A stretch of DNA of 64,000 nt from Alkalihalobacillus sp. BA299. GTDB taxonomy: Bacteria > Bacillota > Bacilli > Bacillales > Bacillaceae_F. The position numbers were made by a program, and so were the translations under genes. The notes beneath the pieces are model-generated. The model saw only the letters and a list, made by a program, of their open reading frames with translations. It searched no databases and was not told the DNA's origin. Position 1 is the stretch's first letter. Each line of letters starts with the position of its first letter. The DNA lies in assembly GCF_017745675.1 (NCBI RefSeq), contig NZ_JAFLJM010000003.1, forward strand, positions 248,001 to 312,000, given 5' to 3'. This document shows positions 17,361-26,679 of the stretch, piece by piece.

Positions 17361-18137
17361 TTATTTATTTTGAAATTCTGGCTTACGTTTTTCAAGAAAA
17401 GCTTGGATACCTTCTTTGCTATCATGAGAGTCTCCGGCAGCACCAAAGAGCTCCGCTTCTTTTTCTAATCCTGCAGTAAAGTTTGTATCTTTTGCATAGG
17501 TTAAAGCTTCTAATGCTAGCTTCATAGTATAACTACTCTTTTGTGCAATTTTACTAGCTAGTTTATAAGCTTCTTCCATCATGAGCGCTTGCTCAGTATA
17601 CACGGAATTAATTAGACCTAAAGTTAAAGCTTCAGATCCAGTAATAGGTTCACTCGTTAAAATTAATTCTGTTGCTTTTGCTTGACCTACGATACGTGGT
17701 AAGCGCTGAGTTCCAGCAAAACCAGGAATTAGCCCTAACTGAAGTTCAGGAAGACCGAGCTTCGTATCCTCTGTTGCTAGACGAATATGACACGCCATAG
17801 CTAATTCTAATCCTCCACCTAGTGCTGCACCGTGAATAGCTGCAATAACGGGTTTAGGAAAAGCCTCAATCTGATTGAGTAAATCTTGTCCCTTCCTGGA
17901 TAATTCGGCAAACTTGTTACCGCTATCAAGTGTGGTAAACTCTTTTATGTCTGCTCCTGCGGCAAAAAAGCGCCCTTCTCCATGAAGAATGATAACCTTC
18001 ACATCTTCATTATGCCGCACCTCATCAAATGCCTGTGCCAACTCTTGTATTAATTGAGCTGACAAAGCGTTTGCTGGTGGTCGATTTAAAGTGATTGTGG
18101 CAATTTGTTGGTCCACTTTTACAGATATGATTTCCAT
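17361..18137 (-). CDS. fadB: Enoyl-CoA hydratase (crotonase family)
   Basis: 258-residue crotonase-fold enzyme that hydrates trans-2-enoyl-CoA in beta-oxidation. The oxyanion-hole residues lie in FFAAGADIKEF and IHGAALGGGLELAMAC. The two expected catalytic glutamates are in GGGLELAMAC and LGLPELQLGLIPG. Size and position (between fadR and etfB) match B. subtilis fadB (ysiB). A different acyl-CoA preference within the crotonase family cannot be excluded. ATG follows AGAGGAGTG at a rather long spacing. Confidence 0.93.
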   Translation of the reverse strand: MEIISVKVDQQIATITLNRPPANALSAQLIQELAQAFDEVRHNEDVKVIILHGEGRFFAAGADIKEFTTLDSGNKFAELSRKGQDLLNQIEAFPKPVIAAIHGAALGGGLELAMACHIRLATEDTKLGLPELQLGLIPGFAGTQRLPRIVGQAKATELILTSEPITGSEALTLGLINSVYTEQALMMEEAYKLASKIAQKSSYTMKLALEALTYAKDTNFTAGLEKEAELFGAAGDSHDSKEGIQAFLEKRKPEFQNK

Positions 18138-18181
18138 CTGTCTCTACTCACTCCTCTCATGGTTAGCATCTTTTTTTCTAT

Positions 18182-18769
18182 TTATCTACTGCATATGCCA
18201 CCTAACAACAGTTGTTGCATTGGCTTTGCAAGTGAGATCAAATCATATTTACAATCCTTCATTACCCAGTTTGTAACGACTTCATCAAGTGTACCGAATA
18301 TCATTTGTCTTGCTAACCGAAAATCTAACTCTCCAGGAAAGTAACCGCTTTCTTTCCCTTCTAATAAAATAGTGTCAATTAAGTCTAGATACTTTCTTAA
18401 CACTTCGTTAATTCTTAGTCTTAGATCAGCATTGGATTGACGAAGCTCTAGTTGGGTAACGATAGCAAGGGCTCGATTATCCGCTAATTGCTTTAAATGC
18501 ATTTCGACTAATATAAATAATTTCTCTTGCGGAGTTAAATTTCCTTCCAGTTTCTCTTGAATTTTATCAACAAATCTACCCATCTTTTCCTCAAATAAAG
18601 AAATGAGAATATCCTCTTTATTTTTAAAATAAAGGTAGATCGTTCCATCAGCTACCCCAGCTTCTTTAGCAATCTTTGATACTTGAGCATGGTGATAGCC
18701 ATTTTCAGCGATTACTTTCACCGCTGCTTCGATAATTTGATTGTATTTAGGTCCTTTTTTCTTTCCCAT
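18182..18769 (-). CDS. fadR: Fatty acid degradation repressor FadR (TetR family)
   Basis: 195-residue TetR-family repressor. The helix-turn-helix lies at residues 25-50 (HAQVSKIAKEAGVADGTIYL, then YFKNKEDIL) and is nearly identical to B. subtilis FadR (ysiA), with a C-terminal ligand domain that senses long-chain acyl-CoA. The ATG giving MGKKKGPKY follows AAAGGAAG; a longer frame would overlap the operator. A FadR-type palindrome sits about 50 bases upstream, implying autoregulation and control of fadB-etfBA. Confidence 0.93.
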   Translation of the reverse strand: MGKKKGPKYNQIIEAAVKVIAENGYHHAQVSKIAKEAGVADGTIYLYFKNKEDILISLFEEKMGRFVDKIQEKLEGNLTPQEKLFILVEMHLKQLADNRALAIVTQLELRQSNADLRLRINEVLRKYLDLIDTILLEGKESGYFPGELDFRLARQMIFGTLDEVVTNWVMKDCKYDLISLAKPMQQLLLGGICSR

Positions 18770-18819
18770 GGCATTCTTCCTTTCAGAGCAACAGTTTTTA
18801 TTTAAGTTGCCCAGTAAAA

Positions 18820-18837
18820 TGAATGACCATTCATTCA
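18820..18837 (-). promoter_or_regulatory. FadR operator upstream of fadR
   Basis: TGAATGA-CCAT-TCATTCA is a perfect inverted repeat matching the B. subtilis FadR box (TGAATGAnTAnTCATTCA) in both arms. Confidence 0.85.
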
Positions 18838-18948
18838 TATTTCATATTTTATGTTAAGGACCTGTATTTGTCAATGAAATTATTTAATTTGTAATAATTT
18901 TTAAACATAAATTTAATTTTTGGTTTGAACAACAATTCTTACCTCTAG

Positions 18949-19088
18949 GTTCAAAAGGAGGACAAAAAGAGCCAAGAAGGTCGAGGCGGCGTAGCTTTGA
19001 GTAGCGAAGTGTATGTTTTTAATACATGAGCAACGCAGAAGCAAGCCAACGAAGAGATTCGACAGCTATTTTTCCCGGACTTTTGAAC
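18949..19088. repeat. Family C repeat, short form
   Basis: A 140-bp element with ends GTTCAAAAGG and CTTTTGAAC. The stretch TTGAACAACAATTCTTACCT plus CTAG occurs both just before it (18925-18948) and at its right end (19083-19106), so its flank is duplicated. The 18.77-19.39 kb interval otherwise holds only the fadR operator and a terminator. Confidence 0.88.
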
Positions 19089-19269
19089 AACAATTCTTAC
19101 CTCTAGTTCTATCATATAATGAAACTCATAGTAAATCAATGTATGAAACATTTGTGAACACTTCCTCTTGATGGTGAACGTCCTAAATACTTATATTATA
19201 ACCGCTCAAATATGTTTCGTTTTCCACTAGTTACCATATTAGTCCAACCTTTTCTATATTAAATTATGT

Positions 19270-19311
19270 AAAAAAGAGGGTGTCTTTAAAATTAAACTTT
19301 TACGACACCCT
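19270..19311 (-). terminator. Terminator of lcfA
   Basis: GGGTGTC pairs with GACACCC on the minus strand, followed by TCTTTTTT, about 85 bases after the lcfA stop. Confidence 0.78.
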
Positions 19312-19394
19312 TCATGATACCTATTATTGGATAATAGTCACCTTAACTCATTCATAGCGACCTTTATTGGAAGATTTCCTTGAATACGGTTACT

Positions 19395-21095
19395 TTAACT
19401 CGATTTTTTCACTTTATCTTTTTGCTTTTTTTCTTCTTCTACTAGAACTCTTCGTAATACTTTACCTACCATTGTCTTCGGTAATTCATTACGGAACTCG
19501 TAATGTCTTGGCACTTTATAAGCTGCTAATTGACTTCTACAGAACGAATCCAGATCTTTTTCTGATACTTTTGCTCCTTCTTTTGTCACGATAAATGCCT
19601 TGACGGTTTCACCCCGATACGGATCTGGGACACCAATAACAACCGCTTCTTGTACTGCTTCATGTTCAAATAATACTTCTTCGATTTCTCTTGGGTATAT
19701 ATTAAATCCACCTGCAATAATCATATCCTTTTTCCGATCGACAATGTAAAAATAGCCATCTTCATCCATATATGCCATATCTCCAGTTAATAACCAATCC
19801 TCATAAAATGTCGCTTGCGTATCTTCCGGACGATTCCAATATCCTTTCATCACTTGAGGAGCGCGTACAGCAAGCTCTCCTACTTCTCCAGGCTTACCGA
19901 CTTCCCCAGGTTCTGTAAAAATAACAGCCTCTGTATCCGGCCATGGCAAACCAATACTTCCCGCTCTTCTTTCTTCCCATATCGGGTTACAATGAGTAAC
20001 TGGTGCTGCCTCTGTTAATCCGTACCCCTCTACTAATTTACCTCCTGTAAGTTGTTCAAATGTTGTTTGTATTTCAGCTGGTAACGAGGATGAACCACTA
20101 ATACATGCTTCAATCGACGATAGATTATACTTGCGGATATCTGGATGGTTGATGAGTCCTATATACATCGTTGGTGCACCTGGAAAAATTGTAATTTTGT
20201 GCTTATCTATCAATTGTAAAATTTCTTTCGGATCAAATTTAGGAACAATAAACATCTGCGAACCTGTCATAATGGAAAGATTCATTGAAACCGTCATTCC
20301 GTATACATGGAAAAACGGAAGAGCTGCGAGTGTGCGATTTTCCTTACTTTTAAGCTTGTACATCCAATAAAAGCATTGAGTCGTATTTGCAACTAAGTTT
20401 CGATGAGTAAGCATAACACCTTTTGCTAAGCCTGTCGTACCACCTGTATATTGAAGTAATGCTAAATCTTCCTTTGCATCTACTTCTACTTTTGGTGCTG
20501 TATCCCTTCCTTTAGTAAGAAACGATAAGAAGCTTACTGTTGTACTATTATACTCGACTTTTGGCTTGTATCCATAACTCTTCTTTTGAATAAACGGATA
20601 CACTAAATTTTTGGGGAATGGCAAATAGTCTTTGATAGCGGTTACAATAATCTTTTCAAGTTTTGTATTCCGCTTAACCTTCATCACTCTCGAATATAGC
20701 AAATCTAGGCATAGAATAAATTTTGCTTCCGAATCTGCTAGTTGATACTCTAATTCTCTTTCCATGTATAATGGATTCGTTTGTACAACAACCCCTCCTG
20801 CCATTAATGTTCCATAATAAGCAATTACAGCTTGCGGACAATTAGGTAGCATAATGGAAACTCGGTCACCCTTTTGTAGTCCAGATTGTATGATGGCGTT
20901 TGCAAACTTACAAGCTGATTGATATAAGTCTGCGTACGTTAAATGTTTGCCGAAAAAGTAAGTTGCAAGTTTTGTCGGCGATTTTTCATACGTATCTTTG
21001 AGAAGACCATGTAATGTTTGGTCTTCATAATTAATAGATTGAGGGACTTCTTTCGGGTATTTATTATGCCAATTCATTTCTGTTACAGCTGCCAA
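19395..21095 (-). CDS. lcfA: Long-chain fatty acid-CoA ligase (first paralogue)
   Basis: 566-residue AMP-forming acyl-CoA synthetase that activates fatty acids for beta-oxidation. Motifs in order: the phosphate loop LLQYTGGTTGLAKGVMLTH, then GYGLTEAAPVTHCNP, LTGDMAYMDEDGYFYIVDRK and the catalytic lysine in PKTMVGKVLRR. The start is TTG, 5 bases after a strong AAGGAGGAG. A FadR-type box lies 70 bases upstream. Position beside fadR and yshE matches B. subtilis lcfA. A second, more upstream paralogue has arisen next to it. Confidence 0.93.
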   Translation of the reverse strand: MAAVTEMNWHNKYPKEVPQSINYEDQTLHGLLKDTYEKSPTKLATYFFGKHLTYADLYQSACKFANAIIQSGLQKGDRVSIMLPNCPQAVIAYYGTLMAGGVVVQTNPLYMERELEYQLADSEAKFILCLDLLYSRVMKVKRNTKLEKIIVTAIKDYLPFPKNLVYPFIQKKSYGYKPKVEYNSTTVSFLSFLTKGRDTAPKVEVDAKEDLALLQYTGGTTGLAKGVMLTHRNLVANTTQCFYWMYKLKSKENRTLAALPFFHVYGMTVSMNLSIMTGSQMFIVPKFDPKEILQLIDKHKITIFPGAPTMYIGLINHPDIRKYNLSSIEACISGSSSLPAEIQTTFEQLTGGKLVEGYGLTEAAPVTHCNPIWEERRAGSIGLPWPDTEAVIFTEPGEVGKPGEVGELAVRAPQVMKGYWNRPEDTQATFYEDWLLTGDMAYMDEDGYFYIVDRKKDMIIAGGFNIYPREIEEVLFEHEAVQEAVVIGVPDPYRGETVKAFIVTKEGAKVSEKDLDSFCRSQLAAYKVPRHYEFRNELPKTMVGKVLRRVLVEEEKKQKDKVKKSS

Positions 21096-21166
21096 GTAAA
21101 CTCCTCCTTAAGTCACTCCTTTTACCTACAATACATGCATTCATTCTCTCCTACCTTCTATTGTAA

Positions 21167-21184
21167 TGAATGTCCATTCATTTT
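21167..21184 (-). promoter_or_regulatory. FadR-type operator upstream of lcfA
   Basis: The inverted repeat ATGAATG-TC-CATTCAT sits in the same phase as the fadR box with two mismatches to its consensus, 70-90 bases before the lcfA start. A partial extra half-site (GCATTCATTC) lies about 25 bases closer to the gene. Confidence 0.7.
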
Positions 21185-21363
21185 TAAACTTATTTTTGAA
21201 AATTTTTTAAATTTTTTTATAAAAAGAAAAAGGATACTTCATTAACACTTTTCTAGTCTGTAGTATTGGAATCTGTCCTTTTAAAGACATACTCTTATTT
21301 CCAAGACAATAATTTTAAAAAAAAGAGGGAACTTATTAGTGTCTGTGATCACTGACTCCACAC

Positions 21364-21403
21364 AAAAAAATAGTTGCTATACTATAAAAGCAACTATTTT
21401 TAT
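21364..21403. terminator. Terminator downstream of the second acyl-CoA ligase gene
   Basis: AAAATAGTTGCT pairs with AGCAACTATTTT around a 10-base loop, with T runs on both strands. It isolates the 21.5-23.2 kb gene from lcfA. The 21.1-21.5 kb interval has no gene. Confidence 0.83.
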
Positions 21404-21536
21404 GGTTGAGGTGCTTAACAATTCGCCCTCTTTTTCATTTTGAAATATTAAATACTTTGAAATTCACTTGCTATGATATATATTCTTGTAGATTTTCCTC
21501 CCTGAAGAGATGCCTCTACTGAAAGGGAGCCATTTT

Positions 21537-23249
21537 TTATGATGTTTGTTGTGTTGTTTCTTTACTTTCTAATTTTTCCATTTCTTCTTCAACAAGTACA
21601 CGTCTTAAAATCTTACCTACTAAAGACTTTGGAAGCTCTTTTCTAAATTCATATAGCTTAGGAACTTTATAGGCGGCTAAATGCTCGCGGCAATATTTAT
21701 TGAGCTCTTCTTCCGTTAAGCTACTTCCTTCTTTTAAAACGATAAATGCTTTGACCGTTTCACCTCGATACGGATCAGGAACGCCGATAATAACAGCTTC
21801 TTGTATCTTTTCGTTCTCATACAACACTTCTTCTATCTCACGAGGATAAATGTTAAATCCACCAGCGATAATCATATCCTTTTTACGGTCAACAATATAA
21901 AAATATCCGTCTTCATCCATATATCCCATATCTCCCGTTAAGAACCAATCATCATTAAAGGTAGCAGCTGTTGATTCGGGTCGCTTCCAATACCCTTTCA
22001 TTACTTGTGGACCACGAATCATAATTTCCCCAACCTCACCAGGTGCAGCTATTTCTCCTGTTTCCGCTGATAAAACGGCAGCTTCAGTATCTGGCCAAGG
22101 GATACCAATACTTCCTTCTTTTCGTTTGCCCCAAATTGGTGTTGAGATAGCTACTGGAGAGGTTTCTGTTAATCCATAGCCCTCTACTAGCTTTCCACCT
22201 GTCATCTGTTCGAACTTTTGTTGAACCTCTAATGGTAAAGGTGCAGCTCCACTTAGACAAGCCTCAATCGATGACAAATCGTAATTTTGGATCTCAGAAT
22301 TATTAATAAGGGCTATATACATCGTTGGTGCACCAGGAAATATCGTAACTTTTTGTTTATCAATTGCCTTAAGTACATCTTTTGGTTCGAATTTAGGAAG
22401 AACAATCATTTTAGAATGATACATAATGGCTACGTTCATAATGACCGTCATGCCATAGACGTGAAAAAATGGCAAGGCCGCAAGAATACTTTCTTCACCT
22501 TTCTTCATCTTATACATCCAATGTATACATTGCGTGGTGTTCGTTACTAAATTATGATGTGTCAGCATAACTCCTTTTGCTACCCCTGTTGTCCCTCCTG
22601 TATACTGCAATAGAGCTAAGTCTTCTTTCGGAGATATTTCGATTTCGATTTCCTTTTCTGAACCACCTTTAATAAAATCGGAAAAGTTAATTGTCTTCGA
22701 ATCATACGTAATATCTACTGTAATACCCGTTTTTTTCTTTTGAATAAACGGATAAATTAAATTTTTCGGAAACGGTAAAAAGTCTTTTATGCCTGTGACA
22801 ATAACATGTTCTAAATTTGTTTTGTTTCTTACTTTTGCTACACGAGGATATACTAAATCCAGACATACAATGACTTTTGCCCCAGAATCATTCATCTGAT
22901 GCTCAATTTCTCGCTCTACATAAAGTGGATTGGTTTGGACGACAATGGCTCCTGCCATCAATGCCCCATAATAGCAGATTACAGATTGAGGAGTATTCGC
23001 CAGCATTATTGCTACTCGATCACCTTTCTTAATTCCTAGGCCTTGTAGCTGATTTGCAAACTTACTAGCTAAAGTGTACAGCTCTCGATACGTTAATTCT
23101 TTTCCAATAAAGTGAATAGCCTTCTTATCAGGTACCTCTTCTGCCGCTTCTTTTAAGTACGATTGAAGACTTCTTTCAGGATATTGTATCGATGTAGGTA
23201 TTTCTGCAGGGTAATGCTCAAGCCAACGCTTTTCGACTGTTATTGTCAC
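21537..23249 (-). CDS. Long-chain fatty acid-CoA ligase (second paralogue)
   Basis: 570-residue AMP-forming acyl-CoA synthetase, clearly paralogous to the adjacent lcfA. It has LLQYTGGTTGVAKGVMLTHH, GYGLTETSPVAISTP, LTGDMGYMDEDGYFYIVDRK and PKSLVGKILRR. The true start is GTG (MTITVEKRW) 9 bases after GGGAGG; the open frame continues 139 codons upstream through repeat A/B sequence but is not coding there. No FadR box is visible upstream, so regulation may differ from lcfA. Substrate chain length cannot be read from sequence. Confidence 0.92.
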   Translation of the reverse strand: MTITVEKRWLEHYPAEIPTSIQYPERSLQSYLKEAAEEVPDKKAIHFIGKELTYRELYTLASKFANQLQGLGIKKGDRVAIMLANTPQSVICYYGALMAGAIVVQTNPLYVEREIEHQMNDSGAKVIVCLDLVYPRVAKVRNKTNLEHVIVTGIKDFLPFPKNLIYPFIQKKKTGITVDITYDSKTINFSDFIKGGSEKEIEIEISPKEDLALLQYTGGTTGVAKGVMLTHHNLVTNTTQCIHWMYKMKKGEESILAALPFFHVYGMTVIMNVAIMYHSKMIVLPKFEPKDVLKAIDKQKVTIFPGAPTMYIALINNSEIQNYDLSSIEACLSGAAPLPLEVQQKFEQMTGGKLVEGYGLTETSPVAISTPIWGKRKEGSIGIPWPDTEAAVLSAETGEIAAPGEVGEIMIRGPQVMKGYWKRPESTAATFNDDWFLTGDMGYMDEDGYFYIVDRKKDMIIAGGFNIYPREIEEVLYENEKIQEAVIIGVPDPYRGETVKAFIVLKEGSSLTEEELNKYCREHLAAYKVPKLYEFRKELPKSLVGKILRRVLVEEEMEKLESKETTQQTS

Positions 23250-23391
23250 AGTTAAAAACCTCCCTATTAAAATAGTCTCCTTTCCAATCCATCCCCTCTC
23301 TAACTCTATTGTATTGTAAACGACAACAAATATAAACTTATTTATTTCAATTTTTAGAAAAAACAAATAATTTATACAAATTTTTAAAAAA

Positions 23392-23662
23392 GAAAAGCGC
23401 AAGTGCCCGTTTACTGACGTACGGACTGGACTGAGTCGCAGGAGAAAAAGGAAACACGACGAACGGTAGTGAGCCGATGTTGACTTATCGTAAGGAGGGG
23501 GAGCGAAGTCCACTAGACGCTGGGCGCTGAAGCTAGACAAGAAAAGCGGAAGGTGTTTGCTTATCGTAGACAAGGGCTGGAAACTCCGACTAGAAAGTGT
23601 GTTTTTACTTTCATAGGAGGAGTTGAATCGTCCTCGAGTGGCTAAGCGCCTGCAGCCAGACA
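23392..23662. repeat. Family A module followed by a diverged family B module
   Basis: Module A spans 23392-23539 and module B 23541-23662. The B copy keeps its ends (GAAAAGCGGAAGGTG, CTGCAGCCAGACA) but has a different centre: AACTCC pairs with GGAGTT and GAAAGT with ACTTTC where other copies pair GTGTCC with GGACAC. It lies upstream of the second acyl-CoA ligase gene and after the yshE terminator. Confidence 0.9.
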
Positions 23663-23691
23663 TCATCGAAATTTTTTCTTTCTTATTCTAT

Positions 23692-23729
23692 TAAAAACGA
23701 GACTGACTTAATTGTGTCAGTCCCGTGTT
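23692..23729 (-). terminator. Terminator of the yshE transcript
   Basis: ACGGGACTGAC and GTCAGTCTCGT form a stem on the minus strand, followed by five T. It follows the short peptide gene at 23747-23830. Confidence 0.78.
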
Positions 23730-23746
23730 TTCTGTTATTGTATATT

Positions 23747-23830
23747 TTATAAATTAAATAACATAAAAATAACCCCAAAAAGAATAAAAACACCACATAA
23801 AATATAAAGTACTTTCCAAAGTGTCTCCAC
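23747..23830 (-). CDS. Small hydrophobic peptide, 27 residues, unknown
   Basis: A GTG-initiated frame with GGAGG 9 bases upstream. It encodes a 27-residue peptide with a short charged N-terminus (METLWK) and one continuous hydrophobic segment (VLYILCGVFILFGVIFMLFN), so a single membrane span is likely. It begins 22 bases after yshE and ends just before a terminator, consistent with co-transcription. I recognise no family. Too short for statistical support; the strong ribosome binding site and operon context are the case for it. Confidence 0.55.
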   Translation of the reverse strand: METLWKVLYILCGVFILFGVIFMLFNL

Positions 23831-23852
23831 TAAAAATTTCCTCCTACTCCAA

Positions 23853-24266
23853 TTACATAGCAATGATACTAGCCCCAATGATATAAGAAAGTGAGATAGA
23901 TATGACCATCGCTATAAAACCGACAGCCCGATTATCATTGGCAATTTCTTGATCTACTTTAAAACTTGGCGTTAAAAATTCAAACATAAAATAACAAATT
24001 AACAAAAGTACAAAACCAAAAATTCCCCAACCTAACATTTCTAGTAGTGAGTCATTGTGAAGGATAGAAAAACGAAATATGTTGGCAACGCCAAAAATCT
24101 TCCCTCCTGTCGCAAGAGCGACTGCTATATTTCCTTTTTTAATTTCTTCCCAATTGTTATACTTAGTCACCAGTTCAAACACAGTCAGAAAAACTATAAT
24201 TGCCAGTACAGACACGCTGTAGTAAGCTGCGGTTTGAATATACACATTTTCAAAGAAATTCACCAT
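23853..24266 (-). CDS. yshE: YshE, DUF350 family membrane protein
   Basis: 137-residue polytopic protein with four hydrophobic segments. The segments LATGGKIFGVANIF and DNRAVGFIAMVISISLSYII carry the internal duplication typical of DUF350 (helices paired around small-residue motifs and acidic residues). Cytoplasmic membrane; function unknown. It lies 19 bases downstream of mutS2, the same neighbour as B. subtilis yshE. The ribosome binding site (GGGCGG) is weak, so coupling to mutS2 is likely. Confidence 0.85.
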   Translation of the reverse strand: MVNFFENVYIQTAAYYSVSVLAIIVFLTVFELVTKYNNWEEIKKGNIAVALATGGKIFGVANIFRFSILHNDSLLEMLGWGIFGFVLLLICYFMFEFLTPSFKVDQEIANDNRAVGFIAMVISISLSYIIGASIIAM

Positions 24267-24285
24267 AAAAATAACCGCCCTTTAT

Positions 24286-26646
24286 CTACTTAAATTCGAC
24301 AACTGTATTTCCGAGTCCACCTTCGTTCATACCACCATCCCGAGAAGATTTCACATGTCGATGTTTCTTTAAATATTCTTTTACTCCTTTACGAAGAGCC
24401 ATCGTTCCTTTTCCGTGAATGATGGAAACTTGATGGTACCCTGCTAAGAGCGCATCATCTAAGTATTTTTCTAACTTCAATAATGCGTCTTCATATCGCT
24501 GTCCTCTTAGATCGAGTTCTGGCCTTACATGATGATCACTGCCTTTTACTGTTGCTAATGGTTTCGTTTCTACTGGTTTCGGTCGGTCTATATACTGAAT
24601 ATCGTCACCATGCACTTTCATTTTCATTATTCCAAGTTGAACCTGGTACTCTTTATCATTGACCTTTTCAACGATATGCCCTTTTTGACCGAAGCTGATG
24701 ACTTTTACTTCATCTCCTGGCTTCAATTCTTGTTGTTTCGCTTGTTTTTTGATTTTCTGCTGTTTTTTCTTATTTTTTAACGAAGGCGTAGCTTCTTCTA
24801 ATCTTTTTTTTGCTTCGATCAACTGATGTTCTTTGATCGTTTTGGCATCTTTTTGTAGAATACGAAGTTCTTTGATCACATCATCAGCTTCTTGGCGCGC
24901 TTTTCTTACAGCGTCTTCCGCTTTTTTCTCCGCTTCTTCAAAGACTTTATCTTTTTCATCTTCTAGCAATTCGAGTTTTTCAATCAAGTCATTCCGTAGT
25001 TTTTCAGCTTCTTCTCTCAGCTTGATTGTTTCCTCCCACTCCGCCTCAGATGACTTTTTACTTTCTTCGAGTGAAGCGATCATATTTTCAATTTGACTGT
25101 TTTCTGTATTGATTTGTGCTTTCGCTAAATCAATAATCTCTTCGGAAAGGCCTAGTCTTCTTGAAATCGCAAATGCATTACTTCTACCAGGAACGCCGAT
25201 CAATAAACGATACGTTGGTCTAAGTGTTTCGACATCAAACTCGACACTTGCATTCATCGCACCTTCACGATTATAAGCATACCCTTTTAATTCACTATAA
25301 TGCGTCGTAGCGACAACTCTTGCTCCGCAGCGATACACATGATCTAAAATCGCAATCGCTAAAGCTGCTCCTTCTGTTGGATCAGTACCTGCACCTAACT
25401 CATCAAATAACACAAGACTTTCATGGTCGACTTGCTTAAGAATATCAACAATGTTCACCATATGTGAAGAAAAGGTACTTAAGCTTTGCTCAATCGATTG
25501 TTCATCGCCGATATCAGCGAATACAGATTGGAACACTGCCATTTCTGATCCTTCTTCGGCTGGAATGTGAAGGCCAGATTGTGCCATAAGTGTTAATAAA
25601 CCGATCGTCTTTAAGGTAACAGTCTTACCTCCAGTATTTGGCCCCGTAATTATGAGAGAAGAAAATGTATTGCCGAGCTCGACATCAATTGGAACAACCT
25701 CTTCATGAGGAATGAGTGGATGTCTCGCTTTAAATATTTGGATTTGACCATCGGTATTTAACTTCGGTTGCACCGCTTTTAGTTTGTGGCTATAATGAGC
25801 TTTTGCAAAAATAAAGTCAACATCGCCTAAAATATCAACATATACGAGCAGTTCATCCGTATGCTCGCCAACCTGTCCTGAAAGCTCTGCTAAGATTCGT
25901 TCTACTTCTTTTGTTTCTTTAGCCTTCGCTTCTCTTAACTGATTGTTCATTGTAACGACGGCTTGGGGCTCGATGAACAACGTTGCTCCAGATGCGGATT
26001 GATCATGGACAATACCACCGAATGAACCACGATATTCTTGTTTTACAGGAACGACAAACCGGTCATTGCGAATTGTGATCAGCGCATCAGAAAGCATTTT
26101 TTGTGTAGATGAAGAACGGATAATATTTTCTAATTTTGAACGTATTCCTGATTCGAAACTGCGAATTTGATGGCGAATAGTACGTAATGCTGAACTAGCT
26201 GAATCTAACACTTCGCCATAATCATCGATACATTGTTTGATGGATCGTTCAAGGTCAGTAAGCGGTACAATATTTGCTGCGAGCTGTTGCAATAATGGAA
26301 TTTCAACCTCATCTTCTACTAAATCTTCGATAAAGTGCTTAAACCTACGTCCACCGTAAATCGTGCTACTAATTTCAATTAATTCAGAAGGAGATAAAGC
26401 TCCACCAATTCCTGCTCTTTTCACACTTGCTCTAATGTCAAAAATGCCACCTAATGGAACTTGCCCCTTTAATCGCAACACTTTTGTTCCTTCAAACGTC
26501 TCATTTTGTCTTTCCTTAATTTCCTCTAATGAAGTAGATGGTTTTAATTGCGTTACTTTAAATCTACCTAAAGAGGAGGAAACATGCTCCACAAGCTGTT
26601 TCTTCATCTTTTCGTATTCTAAAACTCTAATAACTCTTTCTTGCAC
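24286..26646 (-). CDS. mutS2: Endonuclease MutS2
   Basis: 786-residue MutS paralogue lacking the mismatch-recognition domain. The ATPase core has Walker [13 protein letters not shown] and the signature [19 protein letters not shown] followed by [17 protein letters not shown] long coiled coil spans about residues 515-640. The C-terminal Smr nuclease domain has [20 protein letters not shown] and [14 protein letters not shown]. Family roles are suppression of recombination and ribosome rescue. The GTG giving [11 protein letters not shown] aligns with the B. subtilis N-terminus and lies 9 bases after AAAGGAG; a TTG two codons upstream is less well placed. Confidence 0.94.
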   Translation of the reverse strand: MQERVIRVLEYEKMKKQLVEHVSSSLGRFKVTQLKPSTSLEEIKERQNETFEGTKVLRLKGQVPLGGIFDIRASVKRAGIGGALSPSELIEISSTIYGGRRFKHFIEDLVEDEVEIPLLQQLAANIVPLTDLERSIKQCIDDYGEVLDSASSALRTIRHQIRSFESGIRSKLENIIRSSSTQKMLSDALITIRNDRFVVPVKQEYRGSFGGIVHDQSASGATLFIEPQAVVTMNNQLREAKAKETKEVERILAELSGQVGEHTDELLVYVDILGDVDFIFAKAHYSHKLKAVQPKLNTDGQIQIFKARHPLIPHEEVVPIDVELGNTFSSLIITGPNTGGKTVTLKTIGLLTLMAQSGLHIPAEEGSEMAVFQSVFADIGDEQSIEQSLSTFSSHMVNIVDILKQVDHESLVLFDELGAGTDPTEGAALAIAILDHVYRCGARVVATTHYSELKGYAYNREGAMNASVEFDVETLRPTYRLLIGVPGRSNAFAISRRLGLSEEIIDLAKAQINTENSQIENMIASLEESKKSSEAEWEETIKLREEAEKLRNDLIEKLELLEDEKDKVFEEAEKKAEDAVRKARQEADDVIKELRILQKDAKTIKEHQLIEAKKRLEEATPSLKNKKKQQKIKKQAKQQELKPGDEVKVISFGQKGHIVEKVNDKEYQVQLGIMKMKVHGDDIQYIDRPKPVETKPLATVKGSDHHVRPELDLRGQRYEDALLKLEKYLDDALLAGYHQVSIIHGKGTMALRKGVKEYLKKHRHVKSSRDGGMNEGGLGNTVVEFK

Positions 26647-26679
26647 GAGCAACTGCTCCTTTCTCGGGTCATTCTATGT

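Noticed and set aside
21537-23666. A 709-codon version of the second acyl-CoA ligase
   Set aside because: The first 139 codons translate repeat A/B and promoter sequence. A good GGGAGG plus GTG start at 23249 gives the normal family length.
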